Positions 21,958-32,602 of a stretch of DNA of 64,000 nt are shown one piece after another (positions within the stretch are counted from its first letter, which is position 1; each line of letters opens with the position of its first letter). The stretch comes from Deinococcus frigens DSM 12807 (lineage in GTDB: Bacteria; Deinococcota; Deinococci; Deinococcales; Deinococcaceae). The notes below the pieces were generated by a model. The model worked only from the letters and a program-made list of their open reading frames with translations, was not told the DNA's origin and made no database searches. The DNA is taken from positions 20,543 through 84,542 of the forward strand of contig NZ_JNIW01000015.1 of NCBI RefSeq assembly GCF_000701425.1. The letters are read 5' to 3'. A program made the translations under genes and the position numbers.

Positions 21958-22054
21958 GACGGTTTTTTAACCCTCTCCCCCCCGATCAATAAAGTTCTGC
22001 CAATGTCGGTTTTGCTGAAGGCCGCTTCACCTTTGATAAGCTGGCATTCACTCC

Positions 22055-22600
22055 ATGACCCAACCCACCCTTCCCCCCGATTTTCCCGACGAGGCTTTGA
22101 TGCAGGCCATGGCGGGCGGGCAGGAAGACGCTCTGCGCGAACTGCATGAACGGTATGCCCGCTTGCTGTACGCGCTGGGTCACCGGATGCTCCGCCAGAC
22201 CGACGACGTGGAAATCTGCGTGCAAGACGCTTTTATGAACGCCTGGAAACACGCCGCGCGCTTCGATCCGGCGCGGGCCAGTGCTAAGACCTGGCTGGTC
22301 AGCATCGCGCACCACCGCTTCTTGCAGGAACTGCGGGACCGCCCCGACACCCCCCTGGAGATTGAGGACTGGGACGCTCCCACTGCCGCCGCCGATCCCA
22401 CTGACCGCCTGATGGCCGAGCAGGCGGTGCAGGGGCTGGAGCCGGACCACCGGAAACTGGTCGAGCTGGCCTACTACCGGGGTTACACGCACAGCGAGCT
22501 GGCGACGTTGCTGGGACTGCCGGTGGGCACTGTCAAATCACGCCTGCGGTCGGCCCTGGGCCGCATGAAGACCGCGCTGGGACCGTCCGGTACCCTATGA
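22055..22600 (+). CDS. ECF-type RNA polymerase sigma factor
   Basis: 181 residues with sigma region 2 (LRELHERYARLLYALGHRML and DAFMNAWKHAARFDPARA) and region 4 (LEPDHRKLVELAYYRGYTHS and LATLLGLPVGTVKSRLRSAL), the standard ECF layout, close to the SigK group. It is followed 143 bases later by an anti-sigma gene, so the pair forms a signalling switch. The promoter it recognises is not identified. No ribosome site is clear. Confidence 0.93.
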   Translation: MTQPTLPPDFPDEALMQAMAGGQEDALRELHERYARLLYALGHRMLRQTDDVEICVQDAFMNAWKHAARFDPARASAKTWLVSIAHHRFLQELRDRPDTPLEIEDWDAPTAAADPTDRLMAEQAVQGLEPDHRKLVELAYYRGYTHSELATLLGLPVGTVKSRLRSALGRMKTALGPSGTL

Positions 22601-22743
22601 TCCGGCAACCCACCACCCAGCATCCCGCACCCCAGTAACCCGCGACCTTATGCCCGCTCTCCAGTCCTCCTCATCACACACCCTCAAAATGGAGCGGCCA
22701 TGATCCGCTCTGGCCGCGCAGAACAGAAGGCAGGTGAACACGC

Positions 22744-23496
22744 ATGTCCATTCAAAGAGACGATCTGATCGCCCTGGCGCTGGGGACCCTGTCCTCGCAG
22801 GACCAGGCGCGTGTTCAGGCGGCTCTGCAAGCTGACCCTGTCCTGCTGGCCGAGTACCACAGCGATATTCGGGTTCTGCACACCCTGCCCGAACGTCTGC
22901 CGCCCGGTCAGGTGCCGGAAGGAGCCGCCGAGCGCATGATGGCCCGGATGCGCGCCGAGGGGTTGCCGCAACTGGCCCCGGTCACCACTTCCAATATGCC
23001 GTTGCCCGGGAGCCAGGGGTCTGGGGGCCAGGGGTCTGGGGGCCAGGGGTCTGGGGGCCAGGGGTCGGCGGTTGTGACGGAGCCTGCCTCCACAAACAGT
23101 CGAGGCTGGACCCTGGGCCTGGGGGCGCTGGGACTGGCCGCCGCGCTGGCGCTGTTCTTCGCCCTGCGCCCTCCCACCGACCCGCTGACCCGCTATGCAG
23201 GGATGCCCGGCGCGGTGAGCCAACCCCTGACCGGCGCAAATAAATCGGAGATCGGCCAGGTGGTGCGTCTGCGTGACGGCACCGCTTTTCTGTATCTGAG
23301 CGCCGCGCCGCCGCAGGGACAGGTGTACCAGTTGTGGAAGATCGTGGGCGAGACCCCGGTATCGCTGGGCGTGATCGACGGTCAGGGCACACTGGTGCAG
23401 GACGCGCCCGATGGCCTGACCCTGGCCGTCAGCGTGGAGCCGCCCGGCGGCAGCGAGCAGCCCACCACCACGCCAATTCTGGTGCAGCAGTTGTAG
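22744..23496 (+). CDS. anti-sigma factor with RskA-like C-terminal domain
   Basis: 250 residues. The N-terminal helical region (DLIALALGTLSSQDQARVQA ... VPEGAAERMMARM) would bind the sigma factor; no zinc HxxxCxxC motif is present. A Ser/Gly/Gln linker with repeats GSGGQ (DNA repeat at 23013) precedes the membrane helix WTLGLGALGLAAALALFF. The outer domain has AFLYLSAAPPQGQVYQLWKI and GLTLAVSVEPPGGSEQPTT, typical of anti-sigma-K. It sits in the inner membrane with the sensor domain outside. GAACACGC precedes the ATG with a weak ribosome site. Confidence 0.92.
   Translation: MSIQRDDLIALALGTLSSQDQARVQAALQADPVLLAEYHSDIRVLHTLPERLPPGQVPEGAAERMMARMRAEGLPQLAPVTTSNMPLPGSQGSGGQGSGGQGSGGQGSAVVTEPASTNSRGWTLGLGALGLAAALALFFALRPPTDPLTRYAGMPGAVSQPLTGANKSEIGQVVRLRDGTAFLYLSAAPPQGQVYQLWKIVGETPVSLGVIDGQGTLVQDAPDGLTLAVSVEPPGGSEQPTTTPILVQQL
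23013..23066 (+). repeat. 15-bp tandem repeat in the anti-sigma linker
   Basis: CCAGGGGTCTGGGGG occurs three times in perfect tandem plus a part copy, encoding the GSGGQ linker of the anti-sigma factor. The unit length is a multiple of three, so copy-number change would lengthen or shorten the linker without frameshift. Confidence 0.9.
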
Positions 23497-23618
23497 CGGG
23501 GAAGGGCAGCGGTCAACGGTGAAGATTGACCCCTGTCCCTTCCCGCCCTCTGACGCACGTCGAACGGCTATTCCTGACGCCTTGCAGGGCAATGCGACGC
23601 CCATCCCATGCCTGCACT

Positions 23619-25466
23619 TCACCTTAGCCAGTCGTCGCCCACTTCCACCACGTCGCGGCCCCCCAAATCGTCTACCTCATCGCCGCGCGTGGCCCAGGCA
23701 GGAAAGGGGTAATTGACCAGCACGGGATTGGGCACGTCCGGCTGAGACACCAGCATGGTGCCGGGTTGCAGGATGCCCGCGCGGGCGCGGAAGCTCTGGG
23801 GTAGGAAGCGGTATTCGGGGCGCTCGGCTTCCGCCAGATCCAGGCGGCCCACCACGCGGATGGCGGCGTTGGAAACGATGCGCCGCTCTACCTCACTGGC
23901 CGTTTGTTGCGCGCCGATCAGGATGATGCCCAGCGAACGCCCGCGCTCGGCAATCTCCAGCAGGATGTCCTTGATCGGGCTGCCGTCGTCGCGCGGGGCG
24001 TACTTGTTCAGCTCGTCGAGCACCACGAACACGGTGTCCTGCCGCCCGTATTTCTCCTTATGGTCAAAGACCTGGCGCAGCAGCACGCCCACCACGAACA
24101 TCTGCGCCGGGCCGGACAGGTTGTGGATGTCCACCACGCTCAGTTGCGCGCCGCTGAGGAGATTGGGGCGGTAACGGGCGGCCTCCGCTTCCGTCAGGTC
24201 GCCGCGAATCAGGGGCGTCAGGTGCTTTTGCACGCCGCGCAGCCGCCGGGTAAAGGCGCGCAGCGTACCGGGGGCCTGCTTGAGGACCCATTTGGGATCG
24301 CCCTCGCCGTCGCGGTCTTCGAGGAGCTTGAACTCTACATATGAGATCAGTTGATCGAAGGTGCGTAGATTGACGCCGCCCAGATCGCCAAATTCCAGAT
24401 CCTCCGGCGGCGACTCGCTGAGGTCCACCTGCCAGTCTTCCACCATCAGGCCGGTTCCCTTGCTCTGCTGCGCCCCAGCCAGTCGGAACAGCTTTTCCTC
24501 GATGTTGCCAATCACAAAACCCAGATTCAGGCTGCTGCCCGCGTCTGAGAAGACGTATTGCAGCAGGCGGCCCGCACAGAACTCGCGCAGGGTGAAGATA
24601 AACGGGGTGATGCCCTCCGAGCGCTGATCGGTGTGGGGGACAATCGCGCTGCCAGGCGCTCCGGGGCGGGGCGGGGCCAGAAATTGCGTGTCGCGGAAGG
24701 GAGTCATTGGCAGGCCCAGCAGGGCGTAGCGGTCCCCGGCGAAGCCCTTGCTTACGCCTGCCTCGGATTCCTTGTCGGCGACTTTGCGGTTGGGTTTGTC
24801 TAAAAACAGCAGGTCCTCGCCCTTGACGTTGAAGATGATGGCCCGCCCGCCGGAGCTGCCCGCCATGCGCCCGCCGCTTTCCTGCGCCACGCGGTCCATC
24901 ACGCCGCTGCGGAAAATGCTGTGCAGCAGAAAGAGGGCATACGAGGTCTTCGTCGCCACCCCCGAAATGCCGGAGATGTTGATGTGGCCGCCGCTCTCGC
25001 CGTTGACGAAGCGGAAGTTGAGGGGCAGGGGCTGGCCGTCTGCCAGCAGGCCGCCGGGGAAGCTGGCCTGCCCCATCTTGTCGGCGCTGAGGGCCATGTT
25101 CAGATCGTCGCCGCGCGCGTGCCGCACGGTATCGCCCGGCTGCGGCGGAATGAAATTCTCGGGGTCCACCCGCGTGACCAGCACCCGCGCCGCGTAGCTG
25201 ACGCTGGCGGGCAGGATTCCGGCCACCACGTCCTCCACGTCGGACTCGAAGGTCACGCCCTCGTGCCGCTTGCGAACGTTGTCCACCAGGCCATAAAAAC
25301 GCACCGGGCGGCCATCGGGCCTCAGGGTCTCCACCACCACCAGATCGTCGAGTTGCACGCTCGCGCCAGCGCTGACGGCGAACCAGAAGACGGTGGGCAT
25401 CACGTCCTCGGTTCCCAGCACCATGCCGATGCGGGCGGCTGAGGTTCCAGCAGGGGTTCCGGTCAT
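23619..25466 (-). CDS. herA: HerA-like DNA translocase ATPase
   Basis: 615 residues. A HerA-barrel N-terminus ([20 protein letters not shown]) is followed by the P-loop [19 protein letters not shown], an acidic motif [16 protein letters not shown] and a C-terminal RecA-like core ([20 protein letters not shown], Arg-rich). HerA works with the nuclease NurA in DNA end processing; the D. radiodurans pair is known to do so. The start at 25466 overlaps the nurA stop by four bases (ATGA). Long open frame upstream is antisense shadow. Confidence 0.92.
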   Translation of the reverse strand: MTGTPAGTSAARIGMVLGTEDVMPTVFWFAVSAGASVQLDDLVVVETLRPDGRPVRFYGLVDNVRKRHEGVTFESDVEDVVAGILPASVSYAARVLVTRVDPENFIPPQPGDTVRHARGDDLNMALSADKMGQASFPGGLLADGQPLPLNFRFVNGESGGHINISGISGVATKTSYALFLLHSIFRSGVMDRVAQESGGRMAGSSGGRAIIFNVKGEDLLFLDKPNRKVADKESEAGVSKGFAGDRYALLGLPMTPFRDTQFLAPPRPGAPGSAIVPHTDQRSEGITPFIFTLREFCAGRLLQYVFSDAGSSLNLGFVIGNIEEKLFRLAGAQQSKGTGLMVEDWQVDLSESPPEDLEFGDLGGVNLRTFDQLISYVEFKLLEDRDGEGDPKWVLKQAPGTLRAFTRRLRGVQKHLTPLIRGDLTEAEAARYRPNLLSGAQLSVVDIHNLSGPAQMFVVGVLLRQVFDHKEKYGRQDTVFVVLDELNKYAPRDDGSPIKDILLEIAERGRSLGIILIGAQQTASEVERRIVSNAAIRVVGRLDLAEAERPEYRFLPQSFRARAGILQPGTMLVSQPDVPNPVLVNYPFPAWATRGDEVDDLGGRDVVEVGDDWLR

Positions 25467-26533
25467 GCCACGGCCCCCTGGCCCAGCTCGCGCGCCAGAT
25501 GCGAGCGGATGCGGCGCGTGACCAGTTCGGCGCTGCCCATCGCGCGGCCCATCGCCTGTTCCAGCGCGGCGGTGGGAATCAGGTTCTGCGGCGCGCGGGC
25601 GTCCTTGTGCGGCGCGCTCGCCAGCTTGCACAGCAGCCGCCCCGACAGGTTGGCGATATCCAGCACGCCGCGCGGCACAAAGTCGCTGTCCTCCGGCGCG
25701 TGCATTTCCAGGCGCACCACCCCCGCCAGCGGGTGCTGATAGAACGGCGGATCGCACAGCCGCACGTACCAGGTGAAGCGCTGCTCACGGCCCTCGGAGC
25801 CTTGCGCGTCGCCCTGATCGCCCACCCGGAAGCGCAGGACGGGCGTGCGCTCGCCGGGTTTCAGGGTTCCCAGCAGGCCAATGCGGTCCGCGCCCAGGTA
25901 ATCGGTGTGCAATGTCTTGACATAGCCCAGCACCGCGCGGCCCGCGCCGCCGATGCGTACCGGGCCGTCCTGCAAGACCAGCGTATCGGGCAGAGCGTTG
26001 GGATCATGCTCGTCCAGCGGCAGGGCGGAGGCCAGCTTGTGGCTCAATGCCGCCTCGGCGTCCAGCATCAGGCGCTGCACCTTGCTTTTTGCGCCCTCCA
26101 ACCCGCTACCGCTAAAGACATGCGGCGTGTATTCCAGCCGTCCGGTGTGCGGATTGCGCGGGCTGAGGCGGGTGACCTGCACCGCCGCGCCGCCCTCGTC
26201 GCTATAGGCCAGCACGCGCTGGGCCGCCACTTCCAGCAGTGCGGCCTGCCGCGAGCCGTGCGGGCAGAGGTCCACCGCGCCCGCCACAAAGGCCCCGAAA
26301 CCCGCCAGGCTCAGGCCGCCCGCCTCGTCGTCCAGCAGCAGGCGGGCCTCCATGCGCGGTTTGCCGTCCACCACCAGGATTTTCGAGAGTCGCGCTGGAA
26401 TGTCGCGCGGCGCGGTGGCGGCCCAGTATTCCGTTTCCGCGTTGAAGACCAGCCCGGCGAAGGGCTTCAGGGTCAGTTGGCCGTCCTGGGTATCCACCGG
26501 CCAGGGGTCGAGACGAATCCGCATGGGGGGCAT
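25463..26533 (-). CDS. nurA: NurA-domain nuclease
   Basis: 356 residues. NurA proteins are 5'-3' nucleases that feed on HerA. Visible regions: [20 protein letters not shown] with the family's catalytic Asp, [20 protein letters not shown] with a second acidic site, [20 protein letters not shown] and the C-terminal [19 protein letters not shown]. Together with herA it is a two-gene operon. The start may be 26533 (MPPMRIRL) or the second Met at 26524. No ribosome site is clear. Confidence 0.9.
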   Translation of the reverse strand: MPPMRIRLDPWPVDTQDGQLTLKPFAGLVFNAETEYWAATAPRDIPARLSKILVVDGKPRMEARLLLDDEAGGLSLAGFGAFVAGAVDLCPHGSRQAALLEVAAQRVLAYSDEGGAAVQVTRLSPRNPHTGRLEYTPHVFSGSGLEGAKSKVQRLMLDAEAALSHKLASALPLDEHDPNALPDTLVLQDGPVRIGGAGRAVLGYVKTLHTDYLGADRIGLLGTLKPGERTPVLRFRVGDQGDAQGSEGREQRFTWYVRLCDPPFYQHPLAGVVRLEMHAPEDSDFVPRGVLDIANLSGRLLCKLASAPHKDARAPQNLIPTAALEQAMGRAMGSAELVTRRIRSHLARELGQGAVA

Positions 26534-26550
26534 TCTAGAGCGGGAAGTGA

Positions 26551-26605
26551 AACCCCTCCGTCCGCGTCGCGGCCAGCTCCCCCCAAAAGGGAGCCGGGGA
26601 GCATT
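26551..26605. repeat. GC-rich intergenic palindrome between nurA and the ABC permease
   Basis: GCTCCC (26576-26581) pairs with GGGAGC (26589-26594) in an A-rich loop context, flanked by CCCCTCCGTCCGCGTCGCGG. It is the style of small dispersed palindromic elements of Deinococcus intergenic DNA; similar but not identical blocks appear near 43140 and 51900. Confidence 0.5.
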
Positions 26606-26623
26606 AAAAACTCGCCTCTCAGC

Positions 26624-27370
26624 TTACCGCCCGCCCGGCGCAACCAGCTCCAGCAGAGCGTCCAGGCTCAGCGCCAGCAGTCCAGCCAGCACCGCGCCGA
26701 TCAGCACCAACCCGGTGTTTTGCTGCGACAGCCCGTTGATGATCAGGCTGCCCAGGCCGCCCGCGCCCAGCGCCGCGCCAATCGTTGCCGTGCCGACGTT
26801 GTAGACCGTGCTGGTGCGGATTCCGGCCATCAGCACCGGGAGGCTGAGAGGCAGCTCCACCCGCATCAGCCGTTGCCGGGAGGTCATGCCCACGCCACGC
26901 GCCGCGTCCAGCACGCCCTTGTCCACGGCCAGCAAGCCCGCGATGCCGTTGGACACCACCGGAACCAGCCCGTACAGCACCAGCCCCAGCACGGTGGGCG
27001 GCAGCCCCAGCCCCAGCGTCGGCACGGCCAGGGCCAGGATGGCAATGGTGGGAACCGTCTGGCCCAGCCCGGTAATCGTCTCGGTCAGGCGCATTAGAGC
27101 GGCGCGGCCCGGGCGGGTCACGAACACTGCCAGCGGCACGCCGATCAGCAGCACGATCAGCTCCGCGCCCAGCACCAGTTGCAGGTGAATCAGGGTGAGT
27201 TGCCACAGGGGCCGCCCCCCGGTGTCGGGGGCAATCCCCGCCGACAGCGGCGCGAACAGGTTGGACAGTACCCCCGGAATCAGGCAGATCAGCAGCAGCG
27301 CGGGCCACAGCAGCGCCAGCAGGCGCGCGGAGGCGGGGCGGCGCGTTCCGGCGGCGCGGGCAACGGTCAT
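26624..27370 (-). CDS. ABC transporter permease, osmoprotectant/choline type, small
   Basis: 248 residues, several membrane segments (LLALLWPALLLICLIPGVLS, LVLGAELIVLLIGVPLAVFV, TIAILALAVPTLGLGLPPTV, IAGLLAVDK). The loop DAARGVGMTSRQRLMRVELP is the EAA-type motif that docks to the ATPase. It is the OpuBB/ProW type, for quaternary amine uptake. It ends the four-gene leftward operon; 10 bases separate it from the ATPase. Confidence 0.92.
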   Translation of the reverse strand: MTVARAAGTRRPASARLLALLWPALLLICLIPGVLSNLFAPLSAGIAPDTGGRPLWQLTLIHLQLVLGAELIVLLIGVPLAVFVTRPGRAALMRLTETITGLGQTVPTIAILALAVPTLGLGLPPTVLGLVLYGLVPVVSNGIAGLLAVDKGVLDAARGVGMTSRQRLMRVELPLSLPVLMAGIRTSTVYNVGTATIGAALGAGGLGSLIINGLSQQNTGLVLIGAVLAGLLALSLDALLELVAPGGR

Positions 27371-27380
27371 CCGGCCACCC

Positions 27381-28325
<945 letters not shown>

Positions 28326-28389
28326 GGTTGCTCCGAGGAGATGGAAAATTGGGTCACTGGTACGCCTGTGGGATTGTCCGTGGATGACC

Positions 28390-29571
28390 TCACGCCCGCC
28401 CCCACTGGCGGGTCAGCAGCACTTCCAGGCCGCGCAGCAGGGCGTCCACGCCAATCGCCAGCAGCGCGGCGGGAATCGCGCCCAGCAGGATCAGGTCACT
28501 GGCCGCCGTTTGCAGTCCGCTGAAGATGAAATATCCCAGGCCGCCCGCGCCGATCAGTTGCGCGATGCTGGCGACGCCCACCAGCAGCACCGCCGCCTGC
28601 CGGATGCCGGACAGCCACACGGGGAGCGCCAGCGGCAACTGCACCCGCCAGAAGCGCTGGTTGTCGGTCATGCCCATGCCGCGTGCGGCGTCCAGCGCGC
28701 CGGGCGACACGCCGCGCAGGGCCACCAGGCCGTTTCGCAGCACCGGCAGCAGCGCGTACAGCGTCAGCGCAGTCAGCGCTGGGGCCGTGCCGATGCCGCT
28801 GACGCCCAGTTGTCGCAGGAATGGCAGCGCGTTCGCCAGCGCCCCCAACGGCGCGATCAGCAGGCCCAGCAGCGCCAGACTGGGAATGGTCTGAATGCCA
28901 TTGGCAAAGCCCAGCACCGCCTCCGCCGCGCGGGGCCGCCGCGACACCCACACCGCCAGCGGCGCGCCGATCAGCACCGCCAGGCCCAGCCCGGTCAGCA
29001 CCAGTTTCAGGTGTTGCCCCACTTCCTGGAGAAAGCGGGCCTGCTGGGCGTCCAGCTCGCGCAGCACGGACCACGCGGCCAGTTGCCCGGTCAGGGCCAG
29101 CACAATCAGCACGGGCAGCCACAGCCACGCCAGCCAGGACCAGAACCGCTCCGGCAGCCCGATCTGGCCCGCACCATAAACCGCGATGCCCGCGCCCAGC
29201 AGCCACACCCACAGCCCGCTGCTGGCGCTGGCCCGCGCAATCTCGGGTTGATCCAGCATGGCGGCGGTCATCCGTGCCCCCAGCAGGTAGAAGCCCAGCG
29301 CCAGGGCCGTGCCGCCCAGCAACGGCATGATGCGTGGCAGCACCCGGGCCGAGAGGGGAACGGCCAGCGCCAGCACTGCCCCCAGCACCATCCAGGCGAC
29401 AGGCAGATTCTGGTACACGCCCGCCGCCAGACGGTTGGGCCGCAGCAGCGCCCACGGCAGGAAGCAGGCCACCAGCATCAGCATGCCGCCCAGCCAGAAG
29501 ATCAGTTGCACGTCCGGCTGGGCGGCGAGGCGGCGAGGCTTGACCTCTGGACTCAGGGTGGATGGGGTCAT
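28390..29571 (-). CDS. ABC transporter permease, osmoprotectant type, long
   Basis: 393 residues, with N-terminal additional membrane segments (VQLIFWLGGMLMLVACFLPW, VAWMVLGAVLALAVPLSARV, WVWLLGAGIAVYGAGQIGLP) that the small permease lacks, then the same ABC core with DAARGMGMTDNQRFWRVQLP. The extra hydrophobic region may bind substrate or interact with the binding protein. ATG at 29571 is chosen; ATG 29604 is another. 64 bases before the ATPase gene. Confidence 0.9.
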   Translation of the reverse strand: MTPSTLSPEVKPRRLAAQPDVQLIFWLGGMLMLVACFLPWALLRPNRLAAGVYQNLPVAWMVLGAVLALAVPLSARVLPRIMPLLGGTALALGFYLLGARMTAAMLDQPEIARASASSGLWVWLLGAGIAVYGAGQIGLPERFWSWLAWLWLPVLIVLALTGQLAAWSVLRELDAQQARFLQEVGQHLKLVLTGLGLAVLIGAPLAVWVSRRPRAAEAVLGFANGIQTIPSLALLGLLIAPLGALANALPFLRQLGVSGIGTAPALTALTLYALLPVLRNGLVALRGVSPGALDAARGMGMTDNQRFWRVQLPLALPVWLSGIRQAAVLLVGVASIAQLIGAGGLGYFIFSGLQTAASDLILLGAIPAALLAIGVDALLRGLEVLLTRQWGRA

Positions 29572-29709
29572 GCGTTGGGAACAGTCAAGAGGAATCTCCT
29601 CCATGCGAGAGAGTTGGGAAAACGTCCCTATCATTGAGGAGGTCAGCTCACTTCACCGTCCGATCCGCTTTACTTTTTGTTGAAAGATGAAGGATGCAGG
29701 AGAGAAGAA

Positions 29710-29749
29710 GGGCGGTGGAGCGCCATCTATTCCGGCCACTCCACCGCCC
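29710..29749 (-). terminator. terminator-like hairpin after the osmoprotectant binding-protein gene
   Basis: GGGCGGTGGAG (29710-29720) pairs perfectly with CTCCACCGCCC (29739-29749) across 18 bases. On the reverse strand it follows the binding-protein stop (29766) by 16 bases and then TTCTTCTCTC. It may set the higher level of the binding protein relative to the permeases. Confidence 0.7.
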
Positions 29750-29765
29750 GCTCCAGGAAATCCGG

Positions 29766-30686
29766 TTACTTGATCAGGCCCTTGGACTTCAGGTATTCCT
29801 GCGCCACAGCCTGTGGGGTCCGGCCCTCAAGGGCCACCTTGGCATTCAGCCCTTGCAGGGTGCTGGCGTTCAGGCTGGCAAAGACCTTGTTCAGGGCCGA
29901 CTCTACCTGCGGGTTTTCCTTGAGGGTGCTGGTGCGGATGATCGGCGCGGGCTGATACACGAACTGCGCGCCCTTGGGGTCGGTCAGGGCCACCATGCTC
30001 AGGGCCGCCAGTGTGCCGTCGGTGCCGTAGGCCATCGCCGCGTTGACGCCGTTGGTGCCGTTGCTGGCTGCCTGTTGCGTCTGCGGGGGCGTCGCGCCCG
30101 CCAGCACCAGCTTCTGATCGGGTTTGAGTTTGAAGCCGTAGGCGGCCTCGAAAGCCGGGAAGGTATCGGGGCGGTTAAAGTACTCGGGGCTGCCCGCGAT
30201 CTTAAATTTGCCGCCGCCATTGACGTATTTCGCCAGGTCCGCCACGCTCCTCAGCTTCTCCGCCGTCGCCAGCTTCTGCGGCACCGAGATAACCCAGGTG
30301 TTGTTCACGTTGGCGGGCTTGAGCCAGGTGACGCCGTTCTTACTGTCCAGTTGCCGCGCCAGCCCGTAGATGGTGCCGGGGTTGCCCGCCTGCTTGGCCG
30401 AGATCTTGGACGCCGGGAACAGGTAGACCGCGTTGCCGGTGTATTCGGGATACACGTCGATTTCCCCGGCCAGGATGGCCTTGCGGTTCACGCCAGTGTC
30501 GCCCAGGTTGGTCCTGTCGGTGGTCTCCAGGCCCGCGTTCTTGAGGGTCAGCAGGATCATCTGGCCCAGAATCTGTGCTTCGGGATCGAGCTTGCTGCCC
30601 ACGATGATGGGCTTGGCAGACGCGCCAGCCAGCAGCGACGCGGCCAGCAGGGCGAGGGTGGAACGGGTCAGGGGTGATACTTTCAT
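29766..30686 (-). CDS. osmoprotectant ABC transporter substrate-binding protein
   Basis: 306 residues. Signal peptide MKVSPLTRSTLALLAASLLA ends near GASA. The mature sequence KPIIVGSKLDPEAQILGQMI resembles OpuBC/OsmX binding proteins for betaine, choline or other compatible solutes, with DTGVNRKAILAGEIDVYPEY and GNAVYLFPASKI as conserved parts. GGAGG precedes ATG 30686. First gene of the operon binding protein-permease-ATPase-permease. Confidence 0.92.
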   Translation of the reverse strand: MKVSPLTRSTLALLAASLLAGASAKPIIVGSKLDPEAQILGQMILLTLKNAGLETTDRTNLGDTGVNRKAILAGEIDVYPEYTGNAVYLFPASKISAKQAGNPGTIYGLARQLDSKNGVTWLKPANVNNTWVISVPQKLATAEKLRSVADLAKYVNGGGKFKIAGSPEYFNRPDTFPAFEAAYGFKLKPDQKLVLAGATPPQTQQAASNGTNGVNAAMAYGTDGTLAALSMVALTDPKGAQFVYQPAPIIRTSTLKENPQVESALNKVFASLNASTLQGLNAKVALEGRTPQAVAQEYLKSKGLIK

Positions 30687-30707
30687 GGAAAACCTCCGTA
30701 AAACATT

Positions 30708-30730
30708 CAATGATGGTAGGAACGTCATTG
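30708..30730. promoter_or_regulatory. inverted repeat before the binding-protein gene, possible operator
   Basis: CAATGA (30708-30713) and TCATTG (30725-30730) are reverse complements with 11 bases between, 22 bases upstream of the binding-protein start. It could be an operator site for the osmoprotectant operon. The short arms make chance quite possible. Confidence 0.35.
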
Positions 30731-30922
30731 AGCTTAAGTCCAGCGTTCAGGTGCAAAAGAAAGGCTAATGCTAGACAGAGGTGTGACTTTGTGCCTCTAC
30801 CTCTCATTTATCTCAGATAAAGGCTTGAGAGCTGACCGACGGTTGCTTCTTCCTGAACGTGGCCTTAAGACAGGCGCAGAGGCCACCGCCCACATCGGAG
30901 TGGTGACCTGAAAAACACATTC

Positions 30923-32110
30923 TCAGCGCGCCGTATAGATACGCGTCTGCGGCGCATAGGCCGCCCAGGCAAACCAGAAGTGGTTGGCGTGGACGACGGG
31001 TTTCAGGGTCTGGCCCTTCAAGGCTCCTGCCGTGGCCTGCCCGGTCAGGGTCCAGGTGCTGCCCGTCTCGCGGTCACGGAAGCTGCCGTCCACGCGCCCG
31101 AAGGTCAGGGTGCGCCCGCCCACGCGGCGGTCAAAGACCACGCCCGCGCCCACATCGCGCCCGTCGCGCAGGGCGGCGCTGCCCAGGGCGCTGGTGGTGC
31201 CACTCGCCCAAAATACGGTCAGCGGCACGTCGCCCACCCGGTCATTCACCACGCCCAGTTTGGACAGCAACGTGAAGGGATAGGCGGCCCGCGCGTCCCC
31301 CGCCGTCACGGTGACCACCCGCTCCTTGGGCGGCAGGCGTCCGTCCACCGGGCCGTCGTACAGGAAGGGCGGCTCGGCAGCGTTGTCGTAGCCCACGTAG
31401 GGATTGCGTCCGTAGGGGCGGTCGTAGCCCGTTTCTTTGGACAGCACCAGCGCACGCGGCGCGGCCCACGCGGCTTCCTCGAATGGCACGATCAGGCTGG
31501 GATACACCCTCAGCTCCGCGCCCTCCAGCGGCCCCACCAGCCCGCGCCCGATGGCCTGATACCACAGCGAATGCGTGACCGAATCGAACATCACCAGATC
31601 GCTCTTGTACAGCAGCCCCGACACGCCAAAGGTGACCAGCACCGATGAGGCGTTGGCCTGCGGGGTGCCCTTGAGCCGTGTGCGCTGCTCCGGGCCGATG
31701 GGGATACGCCGGTCCGCCACCAGGGCGGTATTGCACAGCGGGCAGAAGGTCACGGCCAGCGGCACGTTGCCCAGCGTCACGTTGGCGATCTCGTGCCACA
31801 GCAGCACCTGCATGGGAAAAATGCCACTCCTGCCGCCCACCGTCACCAGAATGACCGGCTCACGCGGGGTCAGCCAGCCCGCCGCCTCTTTCACACTCTC
31901 AAATTTCACGGCGCTGGTGTCGGGCAGGGGGCCGCTGTCGCCCGCGAAGCCCAGCGGCGGAATGCCGTTGGGGGGCGGCCCACCGGAACGCAAGTCGCTC
32001 AGGGCGATGTTCTTGAACTGTGTCTGAACTTTCAGCGCGTCCAGTTGTGCCGATTGCGCGGCGACCACCCCGACGGAAAGGGCGGCCAGGGTGAGGAGTG
32101 TTCTGATCAT
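30923..32110 (-). CDS. exported DUF3179 domain protein
   Basis: 395 residues. Signal peptide MIRTLLTLAALSVGVVAAQS. The domain is marked by FCPLCNTALVADRR with CPLC, LLYKSDLVMFDSVTHSLWYQ, and LSKETGYDRPYGRNPYVGYD. DUF3179 proteins are secreted in many bacteria; their role is unsettled, though the CPxC site suggests a metal or redox function. GGAGG precedes ATG 32110. It is followed by nothing on the same strand and upstream by a small exported protein. Confidence 0.88.
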   Translation of the reverse strand: MIRTLLTLAALSVGVVAAQSAQLDALKVQTQFKNIALSDLRSGGPPPNGIPPLGFAGDSGPLPDTSAVKFESVKEAAGWLTPREPVILVTVGGRSGIFPMQVLLWHEIANVTLGNVPLAVTFCPLCNTALVADRRIPIGPEQRTRLKGTPQANASSVLVTFGVSGLLYKSDLVMFDSVTHSLWYQAIGRGLVGPLEGAELRVYPSLIVPFEEAAWAAPRALVLSKETGYDRPYGRNPYVGYDNAAEPPFLYDGPVDGRLPPKERVVTVTAGDARAAYPFTLLSKLGVVNDRVGDVPLTVFWASGTTSALGSAALRDGRDVGAGVVFDRRVGGRTLTFGRVDGSFRDRETGSTWTLTGQATAGALKGQTLKPVVHANHFWFAWAAYAPQTRIYTAR

Positions 32111-32146
32111 GTGGAACCTCCTGAAACAGAGTGGGAACGGGGCAGC

Positions 32147-32602
32147 TCAGAACTCGCGTGTTCTGGCATCTGCCTGGAAATACGGTGCGGGAACCCAGCC
32201 TTCAAGCGTTTTACCGTCCATCACAGCGCGCACCAGCAGGTAATCCAGTTGCGGACCAGCCACCAGCAACAGGGCGCGCACCCGCGTTCCGGCCTGGATT
32301 TGTGCCAGAACCCTCGCGCGGGCGTGCGAGTCGTACAGACGCACCTGCGGTTCGGTCAGCGTGCCCTGGTACACGCCCGTCAATGTTCCGGTGTAGGCGT
32401 TGCCCAGCAGCGTGGGCAGCCCACACTGGCTGGCATCGGCATTGTCAGGAAAGGGCAGGTCGGGCCGGGGGTCCTGGCCCTGCTGCGCCGCGAAGAACTG
32501 CCGGGGCGGGTTCATCTGCCGCGCCGCGCCACCCAGGCCCAGAACCAGCAGGCCCGCAACCAGCAGACCCGGAACCGTGAGCAGGCGCGAGCCATGGGGC
32601 AT
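32147..32602 (-). CDS. small exported hypothetical protein
   Basis: 151 residues. One hydrophobic N-terminal segment LLTVPGLLVAGLLVLGLGGA could be a signal or anchor. The chain then has Cys at SQCGLPTLLGNAYTGTL and beta-rich parts RVLAQIQAGTRVRALLLVAG and EGWVPAPYF, which recall SH3-like folds. GGGAGGAAGG precedes ATG 32602. It stands 36 bases before the DUF3179 gene on the same strand, so the two may form a unit. Confidence 0.75.
   Translation of the reverse strand: MPHGSRLLTVPGLLVAGLLVLGLGGAARQMNPPRQFFAAQQGQDPRPDLPFPDNADASQCGLPTLLGNAYTGTLTGVYQGTLTEPQVRLYDSHARARVLAQIQAGTRVRALLLVAGPQLDYLLVRAVMDGKTLEGWVPAPYFQADARTREF

Noticed and set aside
23013..23066. CRISPR-like repeat array
   Set aside because: The repeats are 15 bases with no spacers and lie in frame within a coding linker.
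22684..23622. A 312-codon minus-strand frame opposite the anti-sigma gene
   Set aside because: It repeats RPLAPRPLAP from the tandem repeat read backwards and is antisense to a recognised protein.
25499..27097. A 532-codon open frame on the plus strand opposite nurA and the permease
   Set aside because: It is antisense to well-recognised genes, is full of Gln/Arg/His as expected from a GC-rich shadow frame, and matches no family.
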